Assembly (NCBI GenBank): GCA_023418475.1
Contig: JAEZZO010000059.1
Span: 29,706-93,705, forward strand
Origin: Bacillota bacterium
Lineage (GTDB): Bacteria > Bacillota > Clostridia > Lachnospirales > Lachnospiraceae
Length of the DNA: 64,000 nt
Direction: 5' to 3'
Both the position numbers and the translations under genes were made by a program. Each line of letters begins with the position of its first letter. Within the stretch, counting starts at the first letter, position 1. Below the pieces are notes generated by a model. It saw only the letters and a list, made by a program, of their open reading frames with translations, made no database searches and was not told where the DNA came from. Positions 1 through 8,232 of the stretch are shown here, in pieces.

Positions 1-230
1 ATCTTGATTTTTATATGAAGTTTTCCTTCAATATAGGAAAATCCGGCATTTACAAAGTGCAAAAGCCATGCCGCACCGCCCTCCATATGAAATTTATCTC
101 CATGTTCGATAGCCACATGATATCTTACAGGTATCAGTAATACGGTCAGAAGGATCAGTAAAAGCAGCCCTAATATTACCAATAATATGAAACCTATTAA
201 TTTAAATATAAATAGGATTATAGGAAGCAT
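1..230 (-). CDS. DUF2953-like membrane protein, N-terminal part (cut by window edge)
   Basis: The first 76 codons are visible on the minus strand, starting at the ATG complementary to 228-230. Residues 4-31 are one strongly hydrophobic segment rich in Ile and Leu, followed by a basic PVRYH motif and the start of a soluble domain. This layout resembles DUF2953 (YtfI-like) proteins of spore-forming Firmicutes, which begin with a membrane anchor followed by VPIRY. The family has no firm biochemical role. The rest of the gene lies left of the window, so the family call rests on the N-terminus alone. Confidence 0.5.
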   Translation of the reverse strand, partial: MLPIILFIFKLIGFILLVILGLLLLILLTVLLIPVRYHVAIEHGDKFHMEGGAAWLLHFVNAGFSYIEGKLHIKIK

Positions 231-298
231 TTTTCATCCCTCATCGTCATAATATACAATCGTTACACGAAAATCTCTGATCAACTTTCTTTCATTTC

Positions 299-607
299 TT
301 ATGTAAAATAATTACGAACATCAAAATTGCCGGTCTTTTTGTAAACTTCCATCAGCATATGCTCTACCAGACCAAACGCCTCCTCTTTTCCTCTAGCCAG
401 TCCAACGATACGAATTTCTGCTTTATTATAATGCGGAAAAAGCAACTCATTCGCATCAATAATCTCAAACAGGTTGTCCGGATGAGAGGCAAATGCAATA
501 CAGTATACACCAAAAGTTGCTTCTTTATTATTAATGGAAGCCACGACCTTATCCTTTTTCTTTTTTATTTTATCGCCGACATACAGGCGCGATGTCCATA
601 AAATCAT
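299..607 (-). CDS. small uncharacterised cytosolic protein (102 aa)
   Basis: A complete 102-residue ORF with an AAGGTAAGG-type ribosome site 5-7 nt before its ATG. It begins with a basic stretch (KIKKKKDK) and continues with a mixed alpha/beta sequence (GVYCIAFASHP, NELLFPHYNK, IRIVGLARGKEEA). There is no signal peptide or membrane segment. Similar small proteins with a LFPHY/LFPYY core occur in Lachnospiraceae as hypothetical proteins; I know of no function. It lies between the DUF2953-like gene and the 472-residue protein, on the same strand. Confidence 0.7.
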   Translation of the reverse strand: MILWTSRLYVGDKIKKKKDKVVASINNKEATFGVYCIAFASHPDNLFEIIDANELLFPHYNKAEIRIVGLARGKEEAFGLVEHMLMEVYKKTGNFDVRNYFT

Positions 608-684
608 AAGATACCTTACCTTTTGAAAACAAATTTATTATCTGTTGTTAGTATACCACAAATTACCATTTATCATACAATCAA

Positions 685-2103
685 TTATGACTTAATTATT
701 TCATTAATGATCTCATAACAGGCATATTTTTCATAAGTATCCGTACAGTGTTCAAAACTATACCTTACATAATCCATTACTTCTTTATGATTTTCGAAAA
801 ATACCGGTACTTTATTTATTGTATTAGCCATCACCGCACGGCTTATCATTCTATCGATCTTCCCGAATAAAGCCGTCAATTCCTTTTCCAGGCTCTTCAT
901 TTCCTTTTCTATTCTATCTTTTGTAACGACTGTTTCCGGATCGTTCCGGTCCAGTTCTACAAACAGGCTGTTGGACAGTAAATTCCCGGTGCGTTTTAAA
1001 ACCTCCAGAAGCGGGTCAAGCATAAGACCTTCTGCCAGGAATCTGTGATCTTTGTCAACATCATAGAATGCATTCTCCATCCATTCGATATCTGCCGATA
1101 ATGTTTCCTGTACTCCCTCAAGATCCGTAAACTGTTCAAGTACATCAGTGGAAACATCATATTTTTCATTTGCAAAAAACATCTCATTAATATAACCTAT
1201 GATCGTATCGGATGCCTTTTCGGCCTTCGTGCTTTCTGTAATTTGCATCCCCGCATAGGGTGTACAAAGTAGTATCGCATATAATTCATTAATTATTTCT
1301 GCAAGTCCATAATAAACGGTAGTCTCCGTTTCAAGACTAATTGTTGCCGCCTGAAGTACTCTTACCGCACTCTCATATTCCTCTTTACTCATATCTTTAT
1401 AATTAAGCGCCATAAGTTTCTCTTTCTTGTTCCAAAGCTCAGGATACAACTCTTCCAAGCCCTCTACCGGATACAGCATAGCAGAGGTTTTAATCATATA
1501 CAAAAATGTATCGAAAGATGCCCCATCTGCACCAAGATATGCTTCCAGACCTCGCTTCATAATATCAAAATACTTTTGTTTCGTAATTCGTATCGGTAAT
1601 TGACCAAGCATTTCTTTTATTTTCTCATTAATCACCAGATTATCCTCTGTATCAAAGATATATCTTAAGATGTCCCTGGAGATCAGCTCTTCATCAATCG
1701 TAACCGCTTCCTCAGTATATCGATATTCCTGACGGTTTAAGACATACTCAAAATTTTGGAAAATATCCACATATGCAGTTAACATATTCATTCTATTACT
1801 GATATTTCCACGTATCGCATCAACTTCTTTAATCGAAGTTTCCCGGTCAATCCCACTTCTATTTGTAAGAACCTGATCTCGAATCACTCTATTTATTTGA
1901 GCCATAGTATCAAGTGCTTCCCTGCTCCACGTATTTTCATCATCATAATAGGATTCATAGAAAGCAAAATAATGCATTGCCAGACGTACTTTGGCAAGTA
2001 TCTGATAATGATCTGCCAATTGGCTAAAAAGAGAAGGAATGCTCTCCTCCAGTAATTGTTTGTTCTGTATATCCTGTACTATTTTTTTTAACTTTTTATC
2101 CAT
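685..2103 (-). CDS. uncharacterised 472-aa helical protein
   Basis: A long clean ORF of 472 residues, rich in charged and hydrophobic heptads, predicted almost entirely alpha-helical, without signal peptide or membrane spans. I do not recognise a domain. The length, the codon use like its neighbours and the lack of competing frames make it a real gene. The ribosome site is weak (GGGATGG some 10 nt upstream). It is transcribed in the same direction as the rhomboid-like gene but separated from it by a terminator, so it probably has its own promoter. Confidence 0.75.
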   Translation of the reverse strand: MDKKLKKIVQDIQNKQLLEESIPSLFSQLADHYQILAKVRLAMHYFAFYESYYDDENTWSREALDTMAQINRVIRDQVLTNRSGIDRETSIKEVDAIRGNISNRMNMLTAYVDIFQNFEYVLNRQEYRYTEEAVTIDEELISRDILRYIFDTEDNLVINEKIKEMLGQLPIRITKQKYFDIMKRGLEAYLGADGASFDTFLYMIKTSAMLYPVEGLEELYPELWNKKEKLMALNYKDMSKEEYESAVRVLQAATISLETETTVYYGLAEIINELYAILLCTPYAGMQITESTKAEKASDTIIGYINEMFFANEKYDVSTDVLEQFTDLEGVQETLSADIEWMENAFYDVDKDHRFLAEGLMLDPLLEVLKRTGNLLSNSLFVELDRNDPETVVTKDRIEKEMKSLEKELTALFGKIDRMISRAVMANTINKVPVFFENHKEVMDYVRYSFEHCTDTYEKYACYEIINEIIKS

Positions 2104-2247
2104 TTATCATTACCATCCCATTAATCATTTTATCTGTTTTCATCTATATTATAACAGCAAAATACATAATAAACCAGTTTTTTTGTATAATCTTCTGCCA
2201 GCATCCTCCTGAGTGCCTATTGTACACAGGACATCCTCGTATGAAAT

Positions 2248-2286
2248 AAAAGGGCTGTCAGCTAATTAAACTGCAACAGCCCCTTC
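2248..2286 (-). terminator. intrinsic terminator after the corA-rhomboid unit
   Basis: On the minus strand GGGGCTGTTGCAG pairs with CTGACAGCCC around an AT loop and is followed by TTTTATTTC. It lies about 100 nt after the stop of the rhomboid-like gene. Confidence 0.75.
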
Positions 2287-2387
2287 GAACTACAATCCCT
2301 CTGATTCTATTCCATATAAATCAATAATCCGGGATCCACCAAAATATTGGCTCAAAATATTTTTCAACATCCACCTGTATTATTTTA

Positions 2388-3254
2388 TTAGTGATGAACA
2401 TGTTCATGCGTAAATAAATGATCCATACAATATTCATAATTCCCATCACATTTTGAACAAAAACGAAATTCAAGCTGCTCATTATCCAATTCTGTTCTTC
2501 CACATACCGCGCACTTATGTCGGGTGATGACATTACGTCCTTGAAACTGTGAGACATTTCCCTGGCTTTTTGCTTCATGTACCTGCTTACGATATGCTGC
2601 TTTGCGCTTATATTCTCCAGGTGATATCCGGTTATAATTTCTCGTGGTAAAAAAGAAAATTAAGAAGTTAGCAAGAGAAACTACTAACGGTATAATCAAG
2701 TAAAATTGTTTGCTTGTAATATATCCTATTATATTAAAAATATAAACCGCGCCCTGAAACATTGCCAGGTATTTTGCCTTAATCGGAATAATAAAATAAA
2801 ATAAGAACTGCATATCCGGGTACATTGCCGCATATGCAAAAAACAAAGTGCTGCAGACAACATTCAAACTGGAAACAGGATTACTTTGACCAACAATTAA
2901 AAAGGTTATAAAGTCGGCTATCATATTAAAGATGATTCCAGAAAAAACATATAGGTTAAACCGGAAAGCTCCCCATGCATTCTCAAGTGCATTACCAATA
3001 ATATAGTAAAAATAAATCATAATTGCTAAAAATAAGATACCCCGAAATGAACTTACAGGTATAATAAATGTAAACAACCGCCACACTTGTCCCTTTGCTA
3101 TTTGTGCAAAATCAAGACTAAGATAATGAAAGTAAACTAGGGGCATAAATGAGCCAACCAGAACACCTATGAAAAAAAGTATCGATATATATCTCATGAG
3201 ACCTGTTATCGCAAACCGTCCGAATTTTCTTTCCAGTTTATTCAGAAATTTCAT
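2388..3254 (-). CDS. rhomboid-like membrane protein with C-terminal zinc-ribbon-like tail
   Basis: Multi-pass membrane protein of about 288 residues. Six hydrophobic segments fill residues 15-210. The order (W-R-L-F-T motif near 60, GNALENAWG near 92, last helix before a basic stretch) follows the rhomboid fold. The serine motif GxSG is not visible: the region reads GQSNPVSSLNVVC, so it is probably a rhomboid-like pseudoprotease. The cytosolic tail carries CAVCGR and FCSKC pairs, then a His-rich end (HLFTHEHVHH), fitting zinc binding. I place the start at the ATG at 3254, 6 nt after AGGTG; a GTG three codons upstream is also possible. It lies 28 nt after corA and is probably co-transcribed with it. 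Confidence 0.7.
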   Translation of the reverse strand: MKFLNKLERKFGRFAITGLMRYISILFFIGVLVGSFMPLVYFHYLSLDFAQIAKGQVWRLFTFIIPVSSFRGILFLAIMIYFYYIIGNALENAWGAFRFNLYVFSGIIFNMIADFITFLIVGQSNPVSSLNVVCSTLFFAYAAMYPDMQFLFYFIIPIKAKYLAMFQGAVYIFNIIGYITSKQFYLIIPLVVSLANFLIFFFTTRNYNRISPGEYKRKAAYRKQVHEAKSQGNVSQFQGRNVITRHKCAVCGRTELDNEQLEFRFCSKCDGNYEYCMDHLFTHEHVHH

Positions 3255-3282
3255 ATCAAACACCTGTACCTTTCAAACTCAA

Positions 3283-4218
3283 CTAAAAGACCTTCTTTTT
3301 TCTAAAAATCAATACTATGATAGAAGCAATAATCAGCGCTGTGCTGACACTAATGTAAAAACCGATTGGGTTATTCGCTCCGGGTATCACTTTAAAATTC
3401 ATACCATAAAAGCTTGCGATCATAGTCGGAATGGAAAGCACTATTGTAATAGCTGCTAAGAATTTCATGACTATATTTTGATTATTGGAAATAATAGATG
3501 CAAAAGTTCCCATAATTCCTGTCAAAATGCCATTATAGATATTCGCCATCTCAATCGCCTGCTTATTCTCTATAATCAGATCTTCCAGAAGATCTTCATC
3601 CTCCGGATAATGCTTAATGGTATCTAATTTTAACATTTTCTCAAACACTACTTCATTGGAACGAAGAGAGGTTGTAAAATAAACCAGACTCTTCTGTAGC
3701 TCTAATAGTTCAATCAGCTCACTGTTCTGTGTAGCTATATGGAGTTTTCGCTCAATATCTTCACTTTTTCTATCGATGCTTCGCAGATTTTGCAGAAAGG
3801 TTGAAGCATTACGATACAGTATTTGAAGAATAAACCGCGTTTTTTTAAATGTATAAAAATCTCTTACCCGTCCATCGGCAAAGCATTTTAATACCGGTGT
3901 TTCTTCCAGGCAGACAGTAATCAGGTACTCCTTCGCTACGATTATTCCAAGAGGTATCGTCACATAACGATCCTTATCATTTCTTTTTTCCAAAGCAGGT
4001 ATATCTACTAATATTAAATTATAGTTATCCTCCACTTCAATACGTGCACGTTCTTCTTCATCGAGCGGAGCTCTGAGATGATCAATCTCGATACCGGTTG
4101 CTTCTGCAATCTCAAGTAATTCTGTAGCAGAGGGATTTGTCATTGCTATCCAGCTTCCCTCCGATATTTGGGTCATTCTTTGCAATGATCCTTCCATTGT
4201 TTTATAAATCTCGATCAT
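3283..4218 (-). CDS. corA: CorA-family magnesium/divalent-metal transporter
   Basis: A 311-residue CorA-type channel. The long soluble N-terminal domain ends in a coiled-coil region (residues 150-240). Two transmembrane helices lie at the C-terminus, and the signature YGMN follows the first of them. These channels form pentamers that admit Mg2+, or Co2+/Ni2+ in some members. The start is the ATG at 4218, with GAAAGGAGGG about 5 nt upstream; the frame stays open a further 33 codons, but that stretch covers a structured leader. The C-terminus ends in the usual basic patch (RKKKVF). The rhomboid-like gene follows in the same operon. Confidence 0.9.
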   Translation of the reverse strand: MIEIYKTMEGSLQRMTQISEGSWIAMTNPSATELLEIAEATGIEIDHLRAPLDEEERARIEVEDNYNLILVDIPALEKRNDKDRYVTIPLGIIVAKEYLITVCLEETPVLKCFADGRVRDFYTFKKTRFILQILYRNASTFLQNLRSIDRKSEDIERKLHIATQNSELIELLELQKSLVYFTTSLRSNEVVFEKMLKLDTIKHYPEDEDLLEDLIIENKQAIEMANIYNGILTGIMGTFASIISNNQNIVMKFLAAITIVLSIPTMIASFYGMNFKVIPGANNPIGFYISVSTALIIASIIVLIFRKKKVF

Positions 4219-4225
4219 AAAACCC

Positions 4226-4330
4226 TCCTTTCTACCTACACCCATGAATATGGGAGGCAACACAAACCTGCCGTGAGGAAAACTTTCCCACTGCATAGGG
4301 GCAGCATAGGAGAACATATCTTATATTATG
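4226..4330 (-). promoter_or_regulatory. structured 5' leader of corA (possible metal-sensing RNA)
   Basis: The minus-strand RNA just before corA can form nested stems. CTGCC and GGCAG enclose a hairpin GTGGGAA-AGTT-TTCCTCAC (one bulge), and a second hairpin CCCAT-ATTC-ATGGG sits next to the ribosome site. GC-rich pairing of this kind is unusual in the AT-rich spacers here. It does not match the M-box as I remember it. A metal-responsive leader is an inference from its place before a metal transporter. Confidence 0.35.
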
Positions 4331-4721
4331 ACCGTAAGATGGAATTTCAAACCAAACGGCGCAACATAATCAATGTTCTTATTAGTCCCTGTTACATTGT
4401 AATTTCTACTCCGATTATGACTACTACCGGGGCCGGCTTCCATCCTTACCACATCCTTCTTATCCGTTTTTCTTTTTTCACTTAACAGTATTAAATAAAT
4501 ATTTATTTTATGTTTTAATCAATACATCTTTTGGCATATTTACTCAAATACTTATTATTTTGTTTCATTACGATTAAATTTGTTACTTTTACTATTATCA
4601 ACTCATAGGATAATGCATCTAATGTATCTATAATTAAGACATATTATATGTTTTTATATTTCCTTTGTCAAACAAAACAGGATATAATAATTCTTAAAAT
4701 TTTCTTATAAAACAATAAATT

Positions 4722-4761
4722 GAAGCTGCTGAAATCACCTCGAAAGGTTTCCAGCAGCTTA
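4722..4761 (-). terminator. hairpin terminator after the chemoreceptor gene
   Basis: AAGCTGCTGGAAACCT and AGGTgaTTTCAGCAGCTT pair around TTCG, directly after the stop at 4796 on the minus strand. The U-tract is weak (CAATTTATTGTTTT). Confidence 0.65.
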
Positions 4762-4795
4762 TAATATGTACTATTATTTTCGATCCGTCTCACGG

Positions 4796-6955
4796 TTAAT
4801 CACCTAAACTAAAATGATCAATTACCTCCGTTCTTGTATACGTTACCTCGTCCGGTACCACCTCAGCCACCAGATAATTATATAAATAGATGATCGGATC
4901 ATGACCTTGTCCAAAGGGATCCTGGCCAAAGGCTTTCTGGATCAATCCTCTCTTGATCAGTCCCAAAATTTCGTCATCATAGTCAAAGCTTAATATCTTA
5001 ATCTTGTCTTGCAGCTTCATCTCTTCCATCACTCTTACTGCACCAACAGCACCCTTACCAATGAATAAAATACCTTTTAGGCTTGGTAAATAATATAATT
5101 TTTCTTTTAACTTTTTATATACCAGATTATTATTCTCCTCTTCCTCCAATTCACTGATAATCCTTATATTCTTATGTTTCATAATTTCTGCCACTGCCGC
5201 ATCCCTGCGTATCTGATAAAGCGAAGTAGATTTATCCCCCTGGAAGATAAGTATTTCCCCTTCATCATTCACACATTTTGCCATAAGTTCTCCTGCTAAT
5301 CTACCTTCCGCATAAAAGTCAGGTCCAAAATAGGAAAGACGGCTTGCCTTATCCGGCAGATCACAGTTATAAGCCATTACAGGTATTTTCTTCCTATTTG
5401 CAATAGTAATACACTGCTCAATTCCATGAATGATGCCGGGTACAATCAATCCGCTGCAGCCAATTTCAATTTTTTCTTTCAAATGGTCAAGAAAGTTGCG
5501 ATCAGTCTTTTCAAAATCAACAAATTCAATCTCTACATTCTTACCCTTCAGCTCAGTTTGTGCATAGAGCGCACCTTCTCTTACAGAAACCCAAAAAGGG
5601 TTGTCTATAGGACATATCATAATAAATTTTATTTTCTTATGATTTTCCAGATGAACGGGTGCTACCGAGGTGGTATATCTTTTAAGGAGATTTTCAATAC
5701 TGGATAGCATTTTCTTTAGTGAAATAGCCTGTGTATTAATTTCCTCATTCTCTGCCAGTTCCTCCTCTGTGACAGCAGCCACATCCTGTGTAATACTCGA
5801 TATTTCATTGGAACTATCATGTAGTGAAATACCTTGTACACTTATTTCTTTTGTGCTCTCACCAATCATAACAGATTCATGATATACCTGTTTAATATCC
5901 GTATTTAGAATATTGGCATTCTGATTAATCGTGTCAAAGGACTTCTTGGCAATATCAAATATCCCCTTACCAGAGCTGAAACTATCCGTAACATGTGATA
6001 TACTTTCACTTACTTTTTCATTATTCTTCATGATATCAACAAGCAGCTTTTCTATCTGTGTAACACTATTCTTAGTAGCATCTGATAACTTGTTCATCTC
6101 CTGCGCAACAACAGTAAATCCTCTTCCGGCCTCCCCGGCCCGAGCGGCTTCTACTCTGGAATTAAGCGATAAAAGATTGAGCTGTCCGGTAATGTTCATG
6201 ATTAAGCTTCCGAACTCATTAATTTCAGATAAATTAGACGCTAAGGTTTTAATAAAAGCCGAGGTTTCCTCAAGATTTGCAGAAATTACACCGATCATAT
6301 TATCATATTGTTCCAGATAACCGGCCCCATCCGATGTAAGCTTAACGGTATTCTCTACAAATCCCTCAATATCTGCCAGAGTAGCCGTTATCCTGTTGGC
6401 ACCGAGCTGTACCTTTTCTATTCCCTCCAGCGTCATTTTTGCTATTCGTAACTGCTCCTGTGCCTTTTCGGCAACCACTGACATGTTAGAGGCTATTTGT
6501 TCGTTCCCTTTATAATTCATATCTATGCTCTTTGTTACTTTATCGACCGCATCGGATAAGATTACCACATTGCTTTTTGTAGATTCAATATAACTGAGAA
6601 GATTTCTTTTCATATCATTAAAAGAAGAGGTCAATATTTCAAGTCCCTTTGTCTTTTCAGATATAATATCATTGATGTTTAAATTTCCCTGTGATAATAC
6701 TATCGCATTTTCGTCTATCAAACGTACGGCATTAAAAAATCGCATTAGCAGGAAGAGCAGCATCCCCGCTGCAATCAGAAGAATAAACAATATAGAAGGA
6801 ATTACAAAATGAAATACTTTGGGACTTATGAATTGCAATAATAACATAAGAAGAATGAAACCGGGAACACCGGCGGCGAGAAGTAGAATTATTGATTGTG
6901 TATTATTACCATTAAAGTTAATTTTTTGTAACCAATTCATGATTTTTTTCATCAT
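4796..6955 (-). CDS. chemoreceptor (MCP) fused to a C-terminal periplasmic-binding-protein-like domain
   Basis: A 719-residue fusion. Residues 20-73 hold two closely spaced membrane helices with almost no external loop. A helical region follows, then the MCP signalling hairpin with its tip at about residues 255-300 (NLLSLNSRVEAARAGEAGRG, the expected chemoreceptor core). From about residue 440 to the end there is a type I periplasmic-binding-protein fold like the ribose-binding family (FIMICPIDNPFW, GLIVPGIIHG, VMAYNCDLPD, ILIFQGDKST). With two membrane spans, both ends should be cytosolic, so the binding domain probably senses an internal sugar-like ligand, as LacI ligand domains do. No extracellular sensor is present. 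Start is at MMKK; the ribosome site is a modest GGGGG. Confidence 0.85.
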   Translation of the reverse strand: MMKKIMNWLQKINFNGNNTQSIILLLAAGVPGFILLMLLLQFISPKVFHFVIPSILFILLIAAGMLLFLLMRFFNAVRLIDENAIVLSQGNLNINDIISEKTKGLEILTSSFNDMKRNLLSYIESTKSNVVILSDAVDKVTKSIDMNYKGNEQIASNMSVVAEKAQEQLRIAKMTLEGIEKVQLGANRITATLADIEGFVENTVKLTSDGAGYLEQYDNMIGVISANLEETSAFIKTLASNLSEINEFGSLIMNITGQLNLLSLNSRVEAARAGEAGRGFTVVAQEMNKLSDATKNSVTQIEKLLVDIMKNNEKVSESISHVTDSFSSGKGIFDIAKKSFDTINQNANILNTDIKQVYHESVMIGESTKEISVQGISLHDSSNEISSITQDVAAVTEEELAENEEINTQAISLKKMLSSIENLLKRYTTSVAPVHLENHKKIKFIMICPIDNPFWVSVREGALYAQTELKGKNVEIEFVDFEKTDRNFLDHLKEKIEIGCSGLIVPGIIHGIEQCITIANRKKIPVMAYNCDLPDKASRLSYFGPDFYAEGRLAGELMAKCVNDEGEILIFQGDKSTSLYQIRRDAAVAEIMKHKNIRIISELEEEENNNLVYKKLKEKLYYLPSLKGILFIGKGAVGAVRVMEEMKLQDKIKILSFDYDDEILGLIKRGLIQKAFGQDPFGQGHDPIIYLYNYLVAEVVPDEVTYTRTEVIDHFSLGD

Positions 6956-7331
6956 TTGAAGCCCCCCGACTTTTAATCAACACTTATTTTATAAACTAAG
7001 CGCTATTTCGTGTAGCAAATTATTACAATTATTAGTTTATCATCTCATGCCTATGGATACAATATACAAATAAGCAGAAATTTTCCATTTAATTTTATGC
7101 ATATTTTACTCGAACTCTGCTTAATTATAATTCGAATATCAAAAGCCAGAAAATGATTTACCGGATGAATATGAGTGCATATATATAGGAGAACTTCCAG
7201 AGGCGGCATTCTAATTTCAATATTTCAGGATATAAGTGAAACTTTTCATGTCCTATCTGGAAGTTATATTTTATTAGGATAGCAGCATAGATTATTAAAT
7301 CTAATGAAATACTTGTAATTGAATTAATAAA
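6956..7331. other. 376-bp spacer with a long inverted repeat
   Basis: No coding sequence is convincing here. AACTTCCAGA (7192-7201) and TCTGGAAGTT (7256-7265) are perfect complements around a 54-nt loop. The loop itself can fold (AGGATAT...ATGTCCT enclosing AAGT-GAA-ACTT). It may be the end of the LysM transcript or a small structured RNA. The right-hand end of the LysM unit otherwise shows no terminator. Confidence 0.4.
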
Positions 7332-7682
7332 TTAAAGAGTTATACCACTTTCTCCTGACCCAATGATCGGTATCCGTAAAGTTGTACCGGGTGATAGATA
7401 AATATCGTCCAGTTTATTAAATTCCATCAAATCAGCAAGATTGATATTATTCTCATCTAATATTTTACCTAGTGTATCCTCTTCCTTCACCAAATAAGTT
7501 GTATAATTCATATATCTATTCTGTGGAACACTGACCGGAATACAGATTGTTGTTCCAGTGAAAAGGCTATACACATTTATCAAAGGGTTTGCCTCAATAA
7601 TATCATTCAGGCTTATATTAAAGTGACGGCTGATACGGTAAAGTGTATCGCCATCTTTGATTACATAATGAATGCAATACAT
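7332..7682 (-). CDS. small protein with two LysM domains
   Basis: A 116-residue protein consisting of two LysM repeats, at about 5-50 (YVIKDGDTLYRISRHF...ANPLIN) and 62-110 (YLVKEEDTLGKILDEN...FNKLDD). LysM modules bind N-acetylglucosamine polymers such as peptidoglycan. There is no signal peptide, as is common for LysM proteins of the spore surface, so a role on spores or the wall is only an inference. I chose the ATG at 7682 because AAGGGG lies 7 nt upstream; the frame is open 23 codons further but without a ribosome site. It stands alone. Confidence 0.8.
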   Translation of the reverse strand: MYCIHYVIKDGDTLYRISRHFNISLNDIIEANPLINVYSLFTGTTICIPVSVPQNRYMNYTTYLVKEEDTLGKILDENNINLADLMEFNKLDDIYLSPGTTLRIPIIGSGESGITL

Positions 7683-8232
7683 AGTGGTACCCCTTCCAAA
7701 ATGAGTTGATATAATAGAGTAATCATATACTTTCATATGCTCTATATACATTTATTACCATTTGCAAGCTTTGCTCTTCTCTAAAGTATGATAAACTATA
7801 ATACGATTACTTCTGAGTCCTATCTGATTAAAACGTTTATATTGATTATCTTATATAGTATATTCTTCCAATTACTGATATGTTCGAATAGCTTCCGGTA
7901 GTAATTATTTCGATTTATATAAAATTTAAGAATAATTTTACATATAAAAGCATTCTACCAGCAATTAAGATGTTGAAAGTACAAACTTTGTATCGTATAA
8001 TATAAAAAGCTTATTTTTAAGAACCCTATTTTCATAGAAAATAATAATTCTTCTCAGTTGAATATCGTTTTATAAAAATCTGCATATAATAACGTGCTGT
8101 AATATTACAGAACATTTGGAGAATGAAGGATATTTTATCTTTCACTCAAAGTGCCTGCACTGCGCACACAGGTGTATTTATGCGCATAGTTCCGCAAGAA
8201 AAACTTTAAGCTGCGCAGAAATGAGGAAAAGA
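7683..8232. other. divergent spacer with TGCGCA hairpin before the activase
   Basis: Mostly AT-rich spacer holding the back-to-back promoters of the LysM gene and the activase. Near the activase start CTGCGCA (8160-8166) can pair with TGCGCAG (8212-8218), and a third TGCGCA lies between them (8181-8186). This hairpin ends just before the AGG of the activase ribosome site and may be a diverged copy of the repeat at 14226-14259. Confidence 0.4.

Noticed and set aside
4226..4330. M-box magnesium riboswitch
   Set aside because: Some GC-rich elements look alike, but the conserved M-box core as I recall it cannot be laid out.
4273..4485. 70-residue plus-strand frame opposite the corA leader
   Set aside because: No ribosome site, no protein-like composition, overlaps the structured leader of corA.
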